A stretch of 64,000 nt of DNA from Pseudoduganella ginsengisoli (lineage in GTDB: Bacteria > Pseudomonadota > Gammaproteobacteria > Burkholderiales > Burkholderiaceae_D), in contig NZ_WNLA01000015.1 of NCBI RefSeq assembly GCF_009720865.1, forward strand, positions 115,701-179,700. Reading direction: 5' to 3'. Both the position numbers and the translations under genes were made by a program. This document shows, one piece after another, positions 9,977-18,278 of this stretch. The notes beneath the pieces were generated by a model that was not told the origin of the DNA, made no database searches, and saw only the letters and a list, made by a program, of their open reading frames with translations. Position 1 is the stretch's first letter; the number at the start of each line of letters is the position of its first letter.

Positions 9977-10032
9977 TAATGAGCATGGACGGCCGCACGG
10001 TGCGGCTGCCACACACTGAACAAGGAAAGATC

Positions 10033-10485
10033 ATGTCCCTGACTGCCCGCCTGAATTACTTCCAACTGGCCCAACCCAGCTTCAACGCCCTGCTGGCTTT
10101 GTCTGAAACCATCCAGAAAAGCTCGCTGGGTGTACGCCTGGTGGACCTCGTGCTGCTGCGCGTATCGCAAATCAATGGCTGCGGCTATTGCATCGACCTG
10201 CATTGGCGCGACCTGGTACGCAACGGCGCCGATCCCCGTCATTTGAATGCCGTGGCAGGCTGGCGCGAAGCGCCATTCTTCAGCGACCGCGAACGCGCCG
10301 CGCTGCATTGGGCGGAACTGGTGGCGCAAATCCCCCGCACGGACCCGGACGACGCCTCGTTTGCCGAACTGCGCAAGCATTTCACGGATGGCGAAATCGC
10401 GGAACTGGGCTTCACCATTGCCACAATCACTGCATGGAATTTGCTGAACGTGAGCTTCCGTAATCCGATTCCCGCCAAAGGCTGA
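10033..10485 (+). CDS. Carboxymuconolactone decarboxylase/AhpD-like protein
   Basis: 150 residues. The redox motif C50-G-Y-C53-I-D-L-H57 (CxxCxxxH) is typical of AhpD-type alkylhydroperoxidase members of the carboxymuconolactone-decarboxylase family. The fold's helical repeat continues with FSDRERAALHWAEL and ITAWNLLNVSFRNPIP. The start at 10033 is chosen because AAGGAAAG precedes it and the promoter -10 ends at 9976. The likely role is peroxide or organic hydroperoxide reduction through the paired cysteines. It is probably the direct target of the ECF41 sigma factor upstream. Confidence 0.9.
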   Translation: MSLTARLNYFQLAQPSFNALLALSETIQKSSLGVRLVDLVLLRVSQINGCGYCIDLHWRDLVRNGADPRHLNAVAGWREAPFFSDRERAALHWAELVAQIPRTDPDDASFAELRKHFTDGEIAELGFTIATITAWNLLNVSFRNPIPAKG

Positions 10486-10505
10486 ACACCGCACGGATGC
10501 AGTTG

Positions 10506-10540
10506 TGGCAGGAATTGACTGCAAGCAGGCAGTCCTGCCA
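10506..10540. repeat. Inverted repeat between the AhpD-like and DJ-1 genes
   Basis: Outer arms TGGCAGGA (10506-10513) and TCCTGCCA (10533-10540) are perfect complements, with inner CTGC/GCAG arms. There is no following T-run. It could be a processing hairpin, an operator or a weak terminator. Confidence 0.4.
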
Positions 10541-10586
10541 CTCGCCCTTGCGCGATCATGAAGCCCTTCAACCACAAGGAGCCGCC

Positions 10587-11189
10587 ATGACGCGCAAGAT
10601 TGGAATTTTTTTGTATCCGGAAGTGGAGGTGCTGGACTTTGCCGGACCTTATGAAGTGTTCACATGCGCCACCCGCGTGGCGCGGCTGCAGGATCCGCAG
10701 GCCGAAGCCCCGTTCGACGTGTGCACGATAGCCGCCACGCGCGAGCCCGTGCGCGCCCGCGCCGGGCTGTCGGTATTGCCGGACCATGCGCAAGACAGCC
10801 ATGACCCTCTCGATGTGCTGCTGATCCCCGGCGGCATGGTGGACCGTGAACTGGGCCGCGCCGCCACAATAAACTGGATTGCCCGCACGTCGGCACAGGT
10901 TCCGTTGACGGCCTCCGTGTGCAGCGGCGCCCTGCTGCTGGCGCAGGCAGGCTTGCTGGAAGGCCGCCCCGCCACCACGCACTGGAGCGACGTCGAACAG
11001 TTGCAGGGCTATCCCAATGTGCAGGTGCTGCCGCAGCGGCGCTGGACCGACGACGGCGGCATCGTCACGTCCGGCGGCATATCCGCCGGCATCGATATGG
11101 CGCTGTACCTGGTGCAGCGCTTTGCGGGGCGCGAACTGGCGCTGGCCACGGCGCACCGGATGGAATACGCGTGGAACGAACAAGGCTAG
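10587..11189 (+). CDS. DJ-1/PfpI family protein
   Basis: 200 residues, starting at the ATG after CACAAGGAG. The fold signatures are IGIFLYPEVEVLDFAGPYEVF at the N-terminus, the nucleophile elbow TASVCSGALLLAQAGLL with C112, and TSGGISAGIDMALYLVQRF near the C-terminus. The pattern fits the GlxA/isonitrile-hydratase-like branch without its AraC DNA-binding domain. Substrate unknown. It may be part of the ECF41 regulon by position, although an inverted repeat separates it from the AhpD-like gene. Confidence 0.87.
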   Translation: MTRKIGIFLYPEVEVLDFAGPYEVFTCATRVARLQDPQAEAPFDVCTIAATREPVRARAGLSVLPDHAQDSHDPLDVLLIPGGMVDRELGRAATINWIARTSAQVPLTASVCSGALLLAQAGLLEGRPATTHWSDVEQLQGYPNVQVLPQRRWTDDGGIVTSGGISAGIDMALYLVQRFAGRELALATAHRMEYAWNEQG

Positions 11190-11272
11190 CAACAGGCAAG
11201 CTTAAATTCACGCTTTCACGCTTGCATACCACTTCAACACCGCAAAAAACTGGTACGCATCGCTTAACACAT

Positions 11273-11288
11273 TGTCTCATTTGAGACA
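11273..11288. promoter_or_regulatory. Candidate operator upstream of the chitinase cluster
   Basis: Perfect dyad TGTCTCA-TT-TGAGACA. Length and symmetry fit a dimeric transcription factor site. It lies about 230 bases ahead of the chitinase start. No regulator gene is adjacent, so the cognate protein is unknown. Confidence 0.45.
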
Positions 11289-11316
11289 TCCCGCCTTTTT
11301 TCTTCCTCCCCAGAGT

Positions 11317-11354
11317 GGCATGGCTGCTGCAATACACGTTGCAGCAGCCATGCC
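11317..11354. repeat. Perfect 16-bp stem-loop upstream of the chitinase
   Basis: Arms GGCATGGCTGCTGCAA (11317-11332) and TTGCAGCAGCCATGCC (11339-11354) are exact complements with a 6-base loop. Neither strand has a T-tract next to it. It may be an mRNA leader structure, or part of the end of the DJ-1 transcript. Confidence 0.5.
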
Positions 11355-11520
11355 GCTGCCAGTGCTTTTGCTTCTCACCAGACAACTGGTCTTGAATTGG
11401 ACGCAACTTTACAAAACCACTTGACTACCAATTTTTCGCATTCCATGCTGGCCGCCGGCTGCACGCATTTTGAGCCGCATAACAAAAGCAACAAACCTTT
11501 CCCAACCAAGGAGGAGAATG

Positions 11521-13218
11521 ATGGCACGTACTTTCAGGGCGAATGCCCGCAATGTTTGCCTGGCCGGCCTGGCCGGCGCGCTGCTGGCCGCATGCGGCGG
11601 CGACGGCGCCGGCACCACGGATACACCGCAAAAACTCAAAATGGGGGCAACTGCCAGCTGCCCTGCATGGACAGCGACCGACATCTACACGGCCGGCATG
11701 TGCGTGACCTATAACGGCAATACGTACAAGGCCAAATGGTGGACGCAAAACAATGTGCCGGGCACGGAACAGTGGGGTCCATGGGAATTGCAGGCGACGA
11801 CGCCGACACCTACCCCGACACCTACACCTACGCCGACTCCCACGCCAACCCCGACACCAACGCCCACCCCGACTCCGACGCCGACTCCGACACCAACGCC
11901 CACCCCGACTCCAACGCCGACGCCAAGCGGCCGTGAAATCGGTTCGTACTTTGCGCAATGGGGCGTGTATGGCCGCGGCTATGAAGTGGCCGACATCCAC
12001 ACGACGAAAACCCCGGTCAACGGCGTGCAAACCAGCGTGGCGGACCAGCTCACGTTCATCAACTATGCGTTCGGCAACGTCTACCAAAAAAATGGCGGCT
12101 ATGAATGCGACATGGTGACGCGCGCCGAAGTGGGCAACGACAACCCGACGTCGGCGCAAGCCGGCACCGGCGGCGACGCCTACGCGGATTACCAGCGCCA
12201 GCCTGCCCGCACGGTGGACGGAAAATCCGTCGCGTGGGATGCCAAGCTGTCCGGCAACTTCCTGCAATTGAAATTACTGAAGCAGCAGCACCCGAACTTG
12301 AAAGTGTTCATTTCACTGGGCGGCTGGAGCTGGTCGAAATTCTTCTCGGCTGCGGCAAAAACGGATGCGCTGCGCAAACAGCTGGCGAAATCGTGCGTGA
12401 AAATGTTCATTGCCGGCGACTTGCCCGTGCAGGATGGCCGTGGCGGCCCGGCTTCCGCCAAAGGCGTGTTTGACGGCATCGACATCGACTGGGAATACCC
12501 GGGTGGCGGCGGCCAGCCGTACAACACGTACGCTGCGGAAGACAAGCAAAACTTCACGCTGCTGATGCAGGAATTCCGCGCGCAGCTCGATGCGCAAGGC
12601 GCCACCGATGGCAAGCGCTACGCACTGACGGCCGCCATCGGCGCCGGCGCTGACAAGATCGCCAACACGGAACCGGGCAAGTATGCGCAATACATGGACT
12701 GGGTCAACGTGATGACGTATGACTTCCACGGCGCATGGGAAGGCAGCACGAACTTCCATGCGCCGCTGTACCACGACCCGGCCGATCCATCGACGGGCAA
12801 CCTGGCCAAGTACAACATCAATGACGCCGTCACGGCATTGGTGGCGGCCGGCATGCCCAAAAATAAGATCCTGATGGGCATCCCATTCTATGGGCGTGGC
12901 TGGAAAGGCGTCAGCGCCGGGCCGAATGGCAATGGCTTGTACCAGGCGGGCGCTGGCGCTGCTTCCGGCGCATGGGAAGCCGGTATCGATGATTACAAGG
13001 TGCTGGTCAATAAGACCGGCAACCGCTGGTACCACCCGGTGACCAAGCAATTGTTCCTGTACACCGGCACGGGTGAATGGTGGAGCTACGACGATCCAAC
13101 CGTGATCGCCACCAAGATGCAATACGTGCGTGACCAGGGCCTGCGCGGCGCCTTCTCGTGGGAACTGGATGGCGACGCCAGCGGCGCGCTGACGGCAGAG
13201 GTCTGGAAAGGCCGCTAA
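11521..13218 (+). CDS. GH18 chitinase, lipoprotein with CBM5/12 and Pro-Thr linker
   Basis: 565 residues. A lipobox LLAAC (C25) ends the signal peptide, predicting a lipid-anchored enzyme. A CBM5/12 chitin-binding module (about 46-90) has the usual aromatics (CPAWTATDIYTAGMCVTYNG, AKWWTQNNVPG, WGPWE). A (TP)n linker of about 45 residues follows, then the GH18 barrel (about 140-565) with D318-G-I-D321-I-D323-W-E325; Glu325 is the predicted acid. VFISLGGWSWSKFF is the second conserved strand. It hydrolyses beta-1,4 bonds in chitin. The start at 11521 has better Shine-Dalgarno spacing than the overlapping ATG at 11518. First gene of the chitinase cluster. Confidence 0.94.
   Translation: MARTFRANARNVCLAGLAGALLAACGGDGAGTTDTPQKLKMGATASCPAWTATDIYTAGMCVTYNGNTYKAKWWTQNNVPGTEQWGPWELQATTPTPTPTPTPTPTPTPTPTPTPTPTPTPTPTPTPTPTPTPTPSGREIGSYFAQWGVYGRGYEVADIHTTKTPVNGVQTSVADQLTFINYAFGNVYQKNGGYECDMVTRAEVGNDNPTSAQAGTGGDAYADYQRQPARTVDGKSVAWDAKLSGNFLQLKLLKQQHPNLKVFISLGGWSWSKFFSAAAKTDALRKQLAKSCVKMFIAGDLPVQDGRGGPASAKGVFDGIDIDWEYPGGGGQPYNTYAAEDKQNFTLLMQEFRAQLDAQGATDGKRYALTAAIGAGADKIANTEPGKYAQYMDWVNVMTYDFHGAWEGSTNFHAPLYHDPADPSTGNLAKYNINDAVTALVAAGMPKNKILMGIPFYGRGWKGVSAGPNGNGLYQAGAGAASGAWEAGIDDYKVLVNKTGNRWYHPVTKQLFLYTGTGEWWSYDDPTVIATKMQYVRDQGLRGAFSWELDGDASGALTAEVWKGR
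11800..11926 (+). repeat. In-frame tandem repeat encoding the Pro-Thr linker
   Basis: Degenerate 6-base units (ACNCCN) encode alternating Thr-Pro between the binding module and the catalytic domain. Because the unit is a multiple of three, slippage would change linker length without a frameshift. A second, independent tract lies in the next chitinase (about 14664-14788). Confidence 0.75.
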
Positions 13219-13243
13219 ACCGGGCGAAGAGTACGGCCTGCTC

Positions 13244-13348
13244 CGTAGGGCGGACTTTACGGGGACGCCGAGTCAAATCCGCCTGCCAGCGCCGCGTTGG
13301 CGCAAGCATGGCGGGTTGGCTCGCCGCCCGCCTTGAACCCGCCCTACG
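13244..13348. repeat. REP-like element with 10-bp terminal inverted repeats
   Basis: Terminal arms CGTAGGGCGG (13244-13253) and CCGCCCTACG (13339-13348) are perfect complements bounding about 105 bases that contain further internal symmetry. It occupies almost the whole gap between chitinase and cupin genes. It resembles GTAGGGCGG-type intergenic palindromic elements of proteobacteria. No transposase is associated. Confidence 0.6.
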
Positions 13349-13375
13349 GGTCCACACGACACGGAGAAACCCAAC

Positions 13376-14389
13376 ATGAAACGCGTTAGCAATGTTCAAC
13401 CTATCGGCATCAGCGACGAATGGCGCCGCTGGATCGCGGAAAACCTGATGCTGGGCAGCCATCCCGACACGCTGGCCGGCATCCTCGTGCAATCCGGCGT
13501 CACCCTGCGCGACGCCCGGGCGGAACTGGCCGCCGCACTCGCCAGCCCGTACCTGCAAGGCGTGCAGCGCCTGCACAACCGGCTCGCCAAACGCGACTGG
13601 GTGCTGGGCATACAGGCACAGCTCAACCGGCTGATGCCGATGGCAATCCCCCGGCGCCACCAGCTGTCCGGCGATGATTTCCTGCGCCAGCACTATCTCG
13701 CCAACCAGCCCGTCATCCTGACCGGTTTGCTGGATGGAACGCAGCGCGAATGCTGGACATTGGACAGCCTCGCGCAGCGCTTCGGCGAGCGCATGGTGGA
13801 AGTGCAGTTCGGCCGCAATGCCGATCCCGACTACGAGATGAACAGCATCGCGCACAAGCGCACGATGCGCTTTGGCGACTACGTGGAACTGGTCGCCACC
13901 AGCGGCCCTACCAATGATTTTTATATGACCGCCAACAATGGCCAGCAAAACCGCCAGGCGCTGCATGAACTGTGGAATGACGTGCCGCAGTTGCCGCAGT
14001 ACCTGACGGATGAACCGGCAGGCTTTTTCTGGCTGGGGCCCGCGGGCACGGTGACGCCGTTCCACCACGACTTGACCAACAACTTCATGATCCAGCTGTC
14101 CGGCCGCAAGCGCGTGCGGCTGATCGCACCGTGCGAAACGCCCCGGCTGTATAACCAGCGCCACTGCTTCACGCCGGTGGATGGCCGCGCCATCGATACA
14201 CAGCGCTTCCCCGCCATGGCGGGCGTGCCGGTGCCGGAATGCGTGCTGGAACCGGGCGAAGTCCTGTTCCTGCCGGTCGGCTGGTGGCATTTCGTGGAAG
14301 CGCTGGACATCTCCATCACAGTGTCGGCAACGCATTTCAAGTGGGATAACGACTTCTATTCGAACTATCCAACCCAACACGATTTCTAA
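13376..14389 (+). CDS. JmjC-type cupin (Cupin_8) protein, predicted Fe(II)/2-oxoglutarate hydroxylase
   Basis: 337 residues, no signal peptide. An alpha-helical N-terminal part (about 1-95) precedes the JmjC/Cupin_8 barrel. Family markers include NQPVILTGLLDG, FFWLGPAGTVTPFHHDLTNNF with the metal-binding H230-x-D232, RKRVRLIAP, and LEPGEVLFLPVGWWHFV with distal H305. The facial triad is therefore intact. Such enzymes hydroxylate protein side chains or small molecules; the substrate cannot be read from sequence. It lies inside the chitinase cluster and ends 7 bases before the next chitinase, implying cotranscription. Confidence 0.86.
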   Translation: MKRVSNVQPIGISDEWRRWIAENLMLGSHPDTLAGILVQSGVTLRDARAELAAALASPYLQGVQRLHNRLAKRDWVLGIQAQLNRLMPMAIPRRHQLSGDDFLRQHYLANQPVILTGLLDGTQRECWTLDSLAQRFGERMVEVQFGRNADPDYEMNSIAHKRTMRFGDYVELVATSGPTNDFYMTANNGQQNRQALHELWNDVPQLPQYLTDEPAGFFWLGPAGTVTPFHHDLTNNFMIQLSGRKRVRLIAPCETPRLYNQRHCFTPVDGRAIDTQRFPAMAGVPVPECVLEPGEVLFLPVGWWHFVEALDISITVSATHFKWDNDFYSNYPTQHDF

Positions 14390-14396
14390 ACAAACC

Positions 14397-16757
14397 ATGA
14401 ACTATCAATCACATTTGCTGTTGGCGCTGCTGAGCGGCGCCCTGGTTGCATGCGGAGGCGGCGATCCGTCTGCCGCCACCACGAAACCCATGAAGATGGG
14501 CGCCACGGCCGGAGCGTCCTGCCCGGCCTGGACCGCCACCGATATTTACACGGCCGGCATGTGCGTGACCTACAACGGCGCCACTTATAAAGCCAAGTGG
14601 TGGACGCAAAACAACGTGCCGGGCGCGGAACAGTGGGGCCCATGGGAACTGCAGTCGGGCACGCCGACTCATACCCCAACACCTACTCCTACTCCTACCC
14701 CAACGCCTACTCCAACACCGACGCCGACTCCTACGCCGACTCCTACACCGACGCCGACGCCTACTCCTACTCCTACGCCGACTCCCGTAGCATGCCGCCC
14801 TGACGGCCTTGCATCCCCCGTCACCAACGTCCCGTATTGCAGCGTGTATGACGCCAATGGCCGCGAAAAGCTCGCCAACGGCATGAACCGCCGCATCGTC
14901 GGCTACTTCACCAGTTGGCGCACCGGCGCGGGCAACACGCCGTCCTACCTCGTCAACAATATCCCGTGGGACAAGGTCACGCACATCAACTACGCGTTCG
15001 CGTCCGTCGACAGCAATGCGAAAGTCGCCATCGGCAGCGGCGCCAACAATCCGGATACGGGCATGACGTGGCCAAACATCCCGGCCGCCGCCATGGACCC
15101 AGCGTTGCCGTACAAGGGCCACTTCAATTTGCTGGCGCAATACAAGAAGCGCTACCCCGGCGTGAAAGTCATGCTGTCCGTGGGTGGCTGGGCCGGCAGC
15201 GGCGGCTATTACACGGCCACCACCAATGCCGACGGCACCATTAATACGGCCGGCATCAATACGCTGGCCGATTCCATGGTGGCGTTCCTGCGCCAGTACA
15301 CGTTCTTCGATGGCATCGACATCGACTACGAACACCCGACCACCAACAATGAAGCGGGCAACCCGCTGGACTTCGGCGTGTCGAAGCCGCGCCTGGCCGG
15401 TTTGATGAAGGGCTACAACCTGCTGCTGAAAACCGTGCGCCAAAAGCTGGACACGGCGGCCGTGGCGGACAACAAGTACTACATGCTGACCATTGCCGGT
15501 TCCGCATCCGCGTGGATTTTGCGCGGCGAAGAAAACCTGTCCGGCCTGCAGTACCTCGATTATGCAAGCCTGATGTCATACGATCTGCACGGCGGCTGGA
15601 ACCAGTACGTGGGCCCGAATGCCGCGCTGTTCGATGACGGCAACGATGCGGAACTCAAGGCAGGCAATGCGTACCAGTATGGCGGCATCGGCTACCTGAA
15701 CGTGGACTGGGCCTACCGCTATTACCGTGGCGCGCTGCAGGCAGGCCGCATCAACATCGGCGTGCCGTATTACACGCGCGGCTGGAAAGACGTCACGGGC
15801 GGCACCAATGGCTTGTGGGGGACGACGCCGGTGGTCAACAGCACCGTCACGTGCGCAGGCGTGAAAACGTGCGGCACAGGCGCCACCGGCATCGACAACG
15901 TATGGTATGACCTCGATAGCAATGGCCAGCCAGTACCGGGCGGCGGCAATCCCCTGTGGCACGCGCTGAACCTGCAAAACAATATCGTGCCGGATTACCT
16001 GGATGCGTATGGCGTGACGGAGAAAACCATCACCGGCGTGTACAGCCCGAACTACAGCGCCACACTGGCCGCGCCATGGCTGTGGAATGCGACACGTAAA
16101 GTGTTCCTGTCCACGGAAACCGCGCAATCGATCACCGCCAAGACCCAGTACGTGATCGACAACGGCATCGGCGGCATCATGATCTGGGAACTGGCTGGCG
16201 ACTATGCATGGGATGCCGCGAAAAATTCCGGCCGTGGCGAGTACTTCATGGGTACGACGCTCACCACCAGCATTGCCAACGCGTTCAAGACTGCCGCGCC
16301 ATATGGCAATGTGCGTGCCGAAAGCGCCATGCCCGCGTCCAGTGCGAAAGTATCGGTGACGCTGGGCGGCTGGAAAATGGGCGACAGCAATTACCCGATC
16401 AACCCGGTCATGACCGTGACCAACAACACGGCCACCACGATTCCCGGCGGCTCCGTGGTGGAATTCGACTATCCGGTGTCGGCGCCCGCCAACATGAGCG
16501 ACCAGTCGGGTTACGGCTTGACCGTCACCAAGGCAGGGTATGCGGGGCCGAACAATATCGGCGGATTCAAGGCCAACTTCAACCACGCAAAATTCACGAT
16601 CCCTGCGTGGCAATCGCTGGCGCCCGGCGCGTCCGTGCAGCTGACGTTGAATTACACCTTGCCGATTTCCGGTCCATCGGCCTACACCATCACGGTCAAT
16701 GGCGTGAAGTATGCGCTGGCGGATGACTATCCTGACCTGCCGGTCGCGCTGAAGTAA
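14397..16757 (+). CDS. Large GH18 chitinase, lipoprotein with CBM5/12 and C-terminal accessory domain
   Basis: 786 residues. The lipobox is LVAC with C19. A CBM5/12 module (about 41-85) is almost identical to that of the first chitinase, followed by a (TP)n linker and a GH18 catalytic domain (about 155-615) with D305-G-I-D308-I-D310-Y-E312 and VMLSVGGWAGSGGYY. About 150 C-terminal residues (from about 640) form an additional beta-rich module (VSVTLGGWKMGDSNYPINPVMTVTNNT) resembling accessory domains of bacterial chitinases. The start at 14397 gives the lipoprotein signal; the Shine-Dalgarno is poor and the upstream stop is 7 bases away, suggesting translational coupling to the JmjC gene. Confidence 0.93.
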   Translation: MNYQSHLLLALLSGALVACGGGDPSAATTKPMKMGATAGASCPAWTATDIYTAGMCVTYNGATYKAKWWTQNNVPGAEQWGPWELQSGTPTHTPTPTPTPTPTPTPTPTPTPTPTPTPTPTPTPTPTPTPVACRPDGLASPVTNVPYCSVYDANGREKLANGMNRRIVGYFTSWRTGAGNTPSYLVNNIPWDKVTHINYAFASVDSNAKVAIGSGANNPDTGMTWPNIPAAAMDPALPYKGHFNLLAQYKKRYPGVKVMLSVGGWAGSGGYYTATTNADGTINTAGINTLADSMVAFLRQYTFFDGIDIDYEHPTTNNEAGNPLDFGVSKPRLAGLMKGYNLLLKTVRQKLDTAAVADNKYYMLTIAGSASAWILRGEENLSGLQYLDYASLMSYDLHGGWNQYVGPNAALFDDGNDAELKAGNAYQYGGIGYLNVDWAYRYYRGALQAGRINIGVPYYTRGWKDVTGGTNGLWGTTPVVNSTVTCAGVKTCGTGATGIDNVWYDLDSNGQPVPGGGNPLWHALNLQNNIVPDYLDAYGVTEKTITGVYSPNYSATLAAPWLWNATRKVFLSTETAQSITAKTQYVIDNGIGGIMIWELAGDYAWDAAKNSGRGEYFMGTTLTTSIANAFKTAAPYGNVRAESAMPASSAKVSVTLGGWKMGDSNYPINPVMTVTNNTATTIPGGSVVEFDYPVSAPANMSDQSGYGLTVTKAGYAGPNNIGGFKANFNHAKFTIPAWQSLAPGASVQLTLNYTLPISGPSAYTITVNGVKYALADDYPDLPVALK
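14664..14788 (+). repeat. In-frame tandem repeat encoding the Pro-Thr linker of the second GH18 chitinase
   Basis: Six-base degenerate ACNCCN units, like the tract in the first chitinase but with different codon choices (ACTCCT, ACGCCG). This argues for long independent drift or slippage rather than recent copying. Confidence 0.7.
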
Positions 16758-16815
16758 GCCCGCTCTCCCTGGCGCGCTACCCGGTGCGCCAGGGCTTTTC
16801 CCACAAGGAGAACCT

Positions 16816-18213
16816 ATGTATAAAATCACCAGCCTTTCCGTGCTGGCCGCCCTGCTATTGTCCGCGTGCGGCGCCAACACTACGCCGGACACCACGCAGC
16901 GCCTGCGAGCCGGCGCGGCAGCCTCCTGCCCCGCCTGGAGCGGCACGCAAGTCTACACAGCCGGCTCTTGCGCGATCTACCAGAACAAGCAATTCGAAGC
17001 GAAATGGTGGGTGCAAGGCACGGCGCCCAATGCCGCCGACCAGTGGGGCCCATGGAAATATATTGCCGACGCCACCACACCACCCGATCCCGGCCCGGGC
17101 CCCGGTCCGCAGCCAGGCGGCGTTCCCACCAAAGCCCAGGCGGAAGCGCGCGAAGCGGAACTGACCAACAATGACTTCTTCCGCAAAGTCAAAGCCTCCG
17201 TGCGCACGCTGGACAACGCGGCTGTGGAAGCCGTGGCGCCCGGCGCGTCTTCCAATCCCGCCAACGTCAAACGGGTCGAACGCCTGCTGACGTCCGCGAA
17301 ATGGGATTACTACTTCGGCGCCCGCGACGCCAGCTATACGTACCGCCGCTTCCTGCAAGCTGTCGCGAAATTCCCGGCCGTATGCGACGACTACACGGAT
17401 GGCCGCAATGCCGACAATATCTGCCGCCACTCGCTGGCCACGATGTTCGCGCATTTCGCGCAAGAAACGGGCGACCACAATGCCAGCATCCCGTTGCCGC
17501 AATGGCGCCAGGGCTTGAAGTACTTGCGTGAAATCGGCTGCGATGAAAACGGCGCCAGCTGCGGCTACAACACGGAATGCGCCGACCCGGTCTTCAATAG
17601 CGTGTGGACGTGCGGGAAAAATGCGGACGGCAGCTACAAAAAATACTTTGGCCGCGGCGCCAAGCAACTGTCATACAACTACAACTATGGCCCGTTTTCG
17701 CAAGTGATGTACAACGGCGACCAGTCCGTGCTGCTGAAAGACCCGGACCTGGTGGCTTCGACGTGGCTGAACCTGGCCTCGGCCACGTTCTTCTTCGTGT
17801 ACCCGCAGCCGCCCAAACCATCGATGCTGCACGTGATCGACGGCACATGGGTGCCCAATGCCGCCGATATTGCGGCCGGCGCAGGCAACAATTTTGCCAC
17901 TACCATCATGATCATCAATGCGGAATGCGGCACCGGAACGGAAAAACCGGCAGCGCAAAACCGCATTGATTACTACAAGCAGTTCGCGGCCGACCTGGGG
18001 TGGAATGTGGGCAATGAACAGCTGTCTTGCGCCACCATGCAGCGCTTCGGGCCTTCGTCGTCTGCCGCGTATAACATTTATTGGGAAAAAAACTGGAACA
18101 GCGGCGGTGATTACCAGTGCCAGCTGGTCAGCTACCAGACGCCGTACAGTGCACTGATTGCGGGGAATTATGCGAAGTGCGTGGAAAAGAACTGGAATGT
18201 GGTGCTGAAATAA
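16816..18213 (+). CDS. GH19 chitinase, lipoprotein with CBM5/12
   Basis: 465 residues after a good AAGGAG Shine-Dalgarno. Lipobox LLSAC gives C18. A more diverged CBM5/12 module (about 37-82) and a Pro/Gly linker precede the GH19 catalytic domain (about 105-440). Markers are FAHFAQETGDHN with predicted catalytic E217, and YFGRGAKQLSYNYNYGPFS, the GH19 signature. GH19 enzymes act by an inverting mechanism, unlike the retaining GH18 enzymes, so the cluster covers both chemistries. A terminator follows at 18238. Confidence 0.94.
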   Translation: MYKITSLSVLAALLLSACGANTTPDTTQRLRAGAAASCPAWSGTQVYTAGSCAIYQNKQFEAKWWVQGTAPNAADQWGPWKYIADATTPPDPGPGPGPQPGGVPTKAQAEAREAELTNNDFFRKVKASVRTLDNAAVEAVAPGASSNPANVKRVERLLTSAKWDYYFGARDASYTYRRFLQAVAKFPAVCDDYTDGRNADNICRHSLATMFAHFAQETGDHNASIPLPQWRQGLKYLREIGCDENGASCGYNTECADPVFNSVWTCGKNADGSYKKYFGRGAKQLSYNYNYGPFSQVMYNGDQSVLLKDPDLVASTWLNLASATFFFVYPQPPKPSMLHVIDGTWVPNAADIAAGAGNNFATTIMIINAECGTGTEKPAAQNRIDYYKQFAADLGWNVGNEQLSCATMQRFGPSSSAAYNIYWEKNWNSGGDYQCQLVSYQTPYSALIAGNYAKCVEKNWNVVLK

Positions 18214-18237
18214 AGCTGCAAATCAGTTTTTGCAACG

Positions 18238-18269
18238 CCATCTCCAGAGTGGGCTGGAGATGGTGTTTT
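18238..18269 (+). terminator. Rho-independent terminator of the chitinase cluster
   Basis: Arms CCATCTCCA (18238-18246) and TGGAGATGG (18255-18263) with an 8-base loop, followed by TGTTTT. It lies 24 bases after the GH19 stop and just ahead of the convergent RHS-associated genes. Confidence 0.85.
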
Positions 18270-18278
18270 CTCACCGCT

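Larger units (their letters stand above)
11190..11520. other. 331-bp non-coding region upstream of the chitinase cluster
   Basis: No convincing gene. It holds a 16-bp palindrome (11273-11288), a perfect 16-bp stem-loop (11317-11354) and the strong AAGGAGGAG ribosome-binding site of the first chitinase (11508-11516). The region is less G+C-rich than its flanks, as expected of a regulatory segment. An open frame runs from 11470 into the chitinase, but its first 17 codons lack a Shine-Dalgarno and precede a good lipoprotein signal peptide. Confidence 0.6.

Noticed and set aside
9979..10032. Upstream in-frame ATG for the AhpD-like gene
   Set aside because: It lies at or before the expected transcript start of the ECF41-type promoter and lacks a Shine-Dalgarno; 10033 has AAGGAAAG.
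11800..11926. Short tandem repeats that might suggest a CRISPR array
   Set aside because: They are 6-base codon repeats for a Thr-Pro linker, without spacers and in frame with the chitinase. The same applies to 14664-14788 and to the Ala/Lys repeats at about 815-1550.
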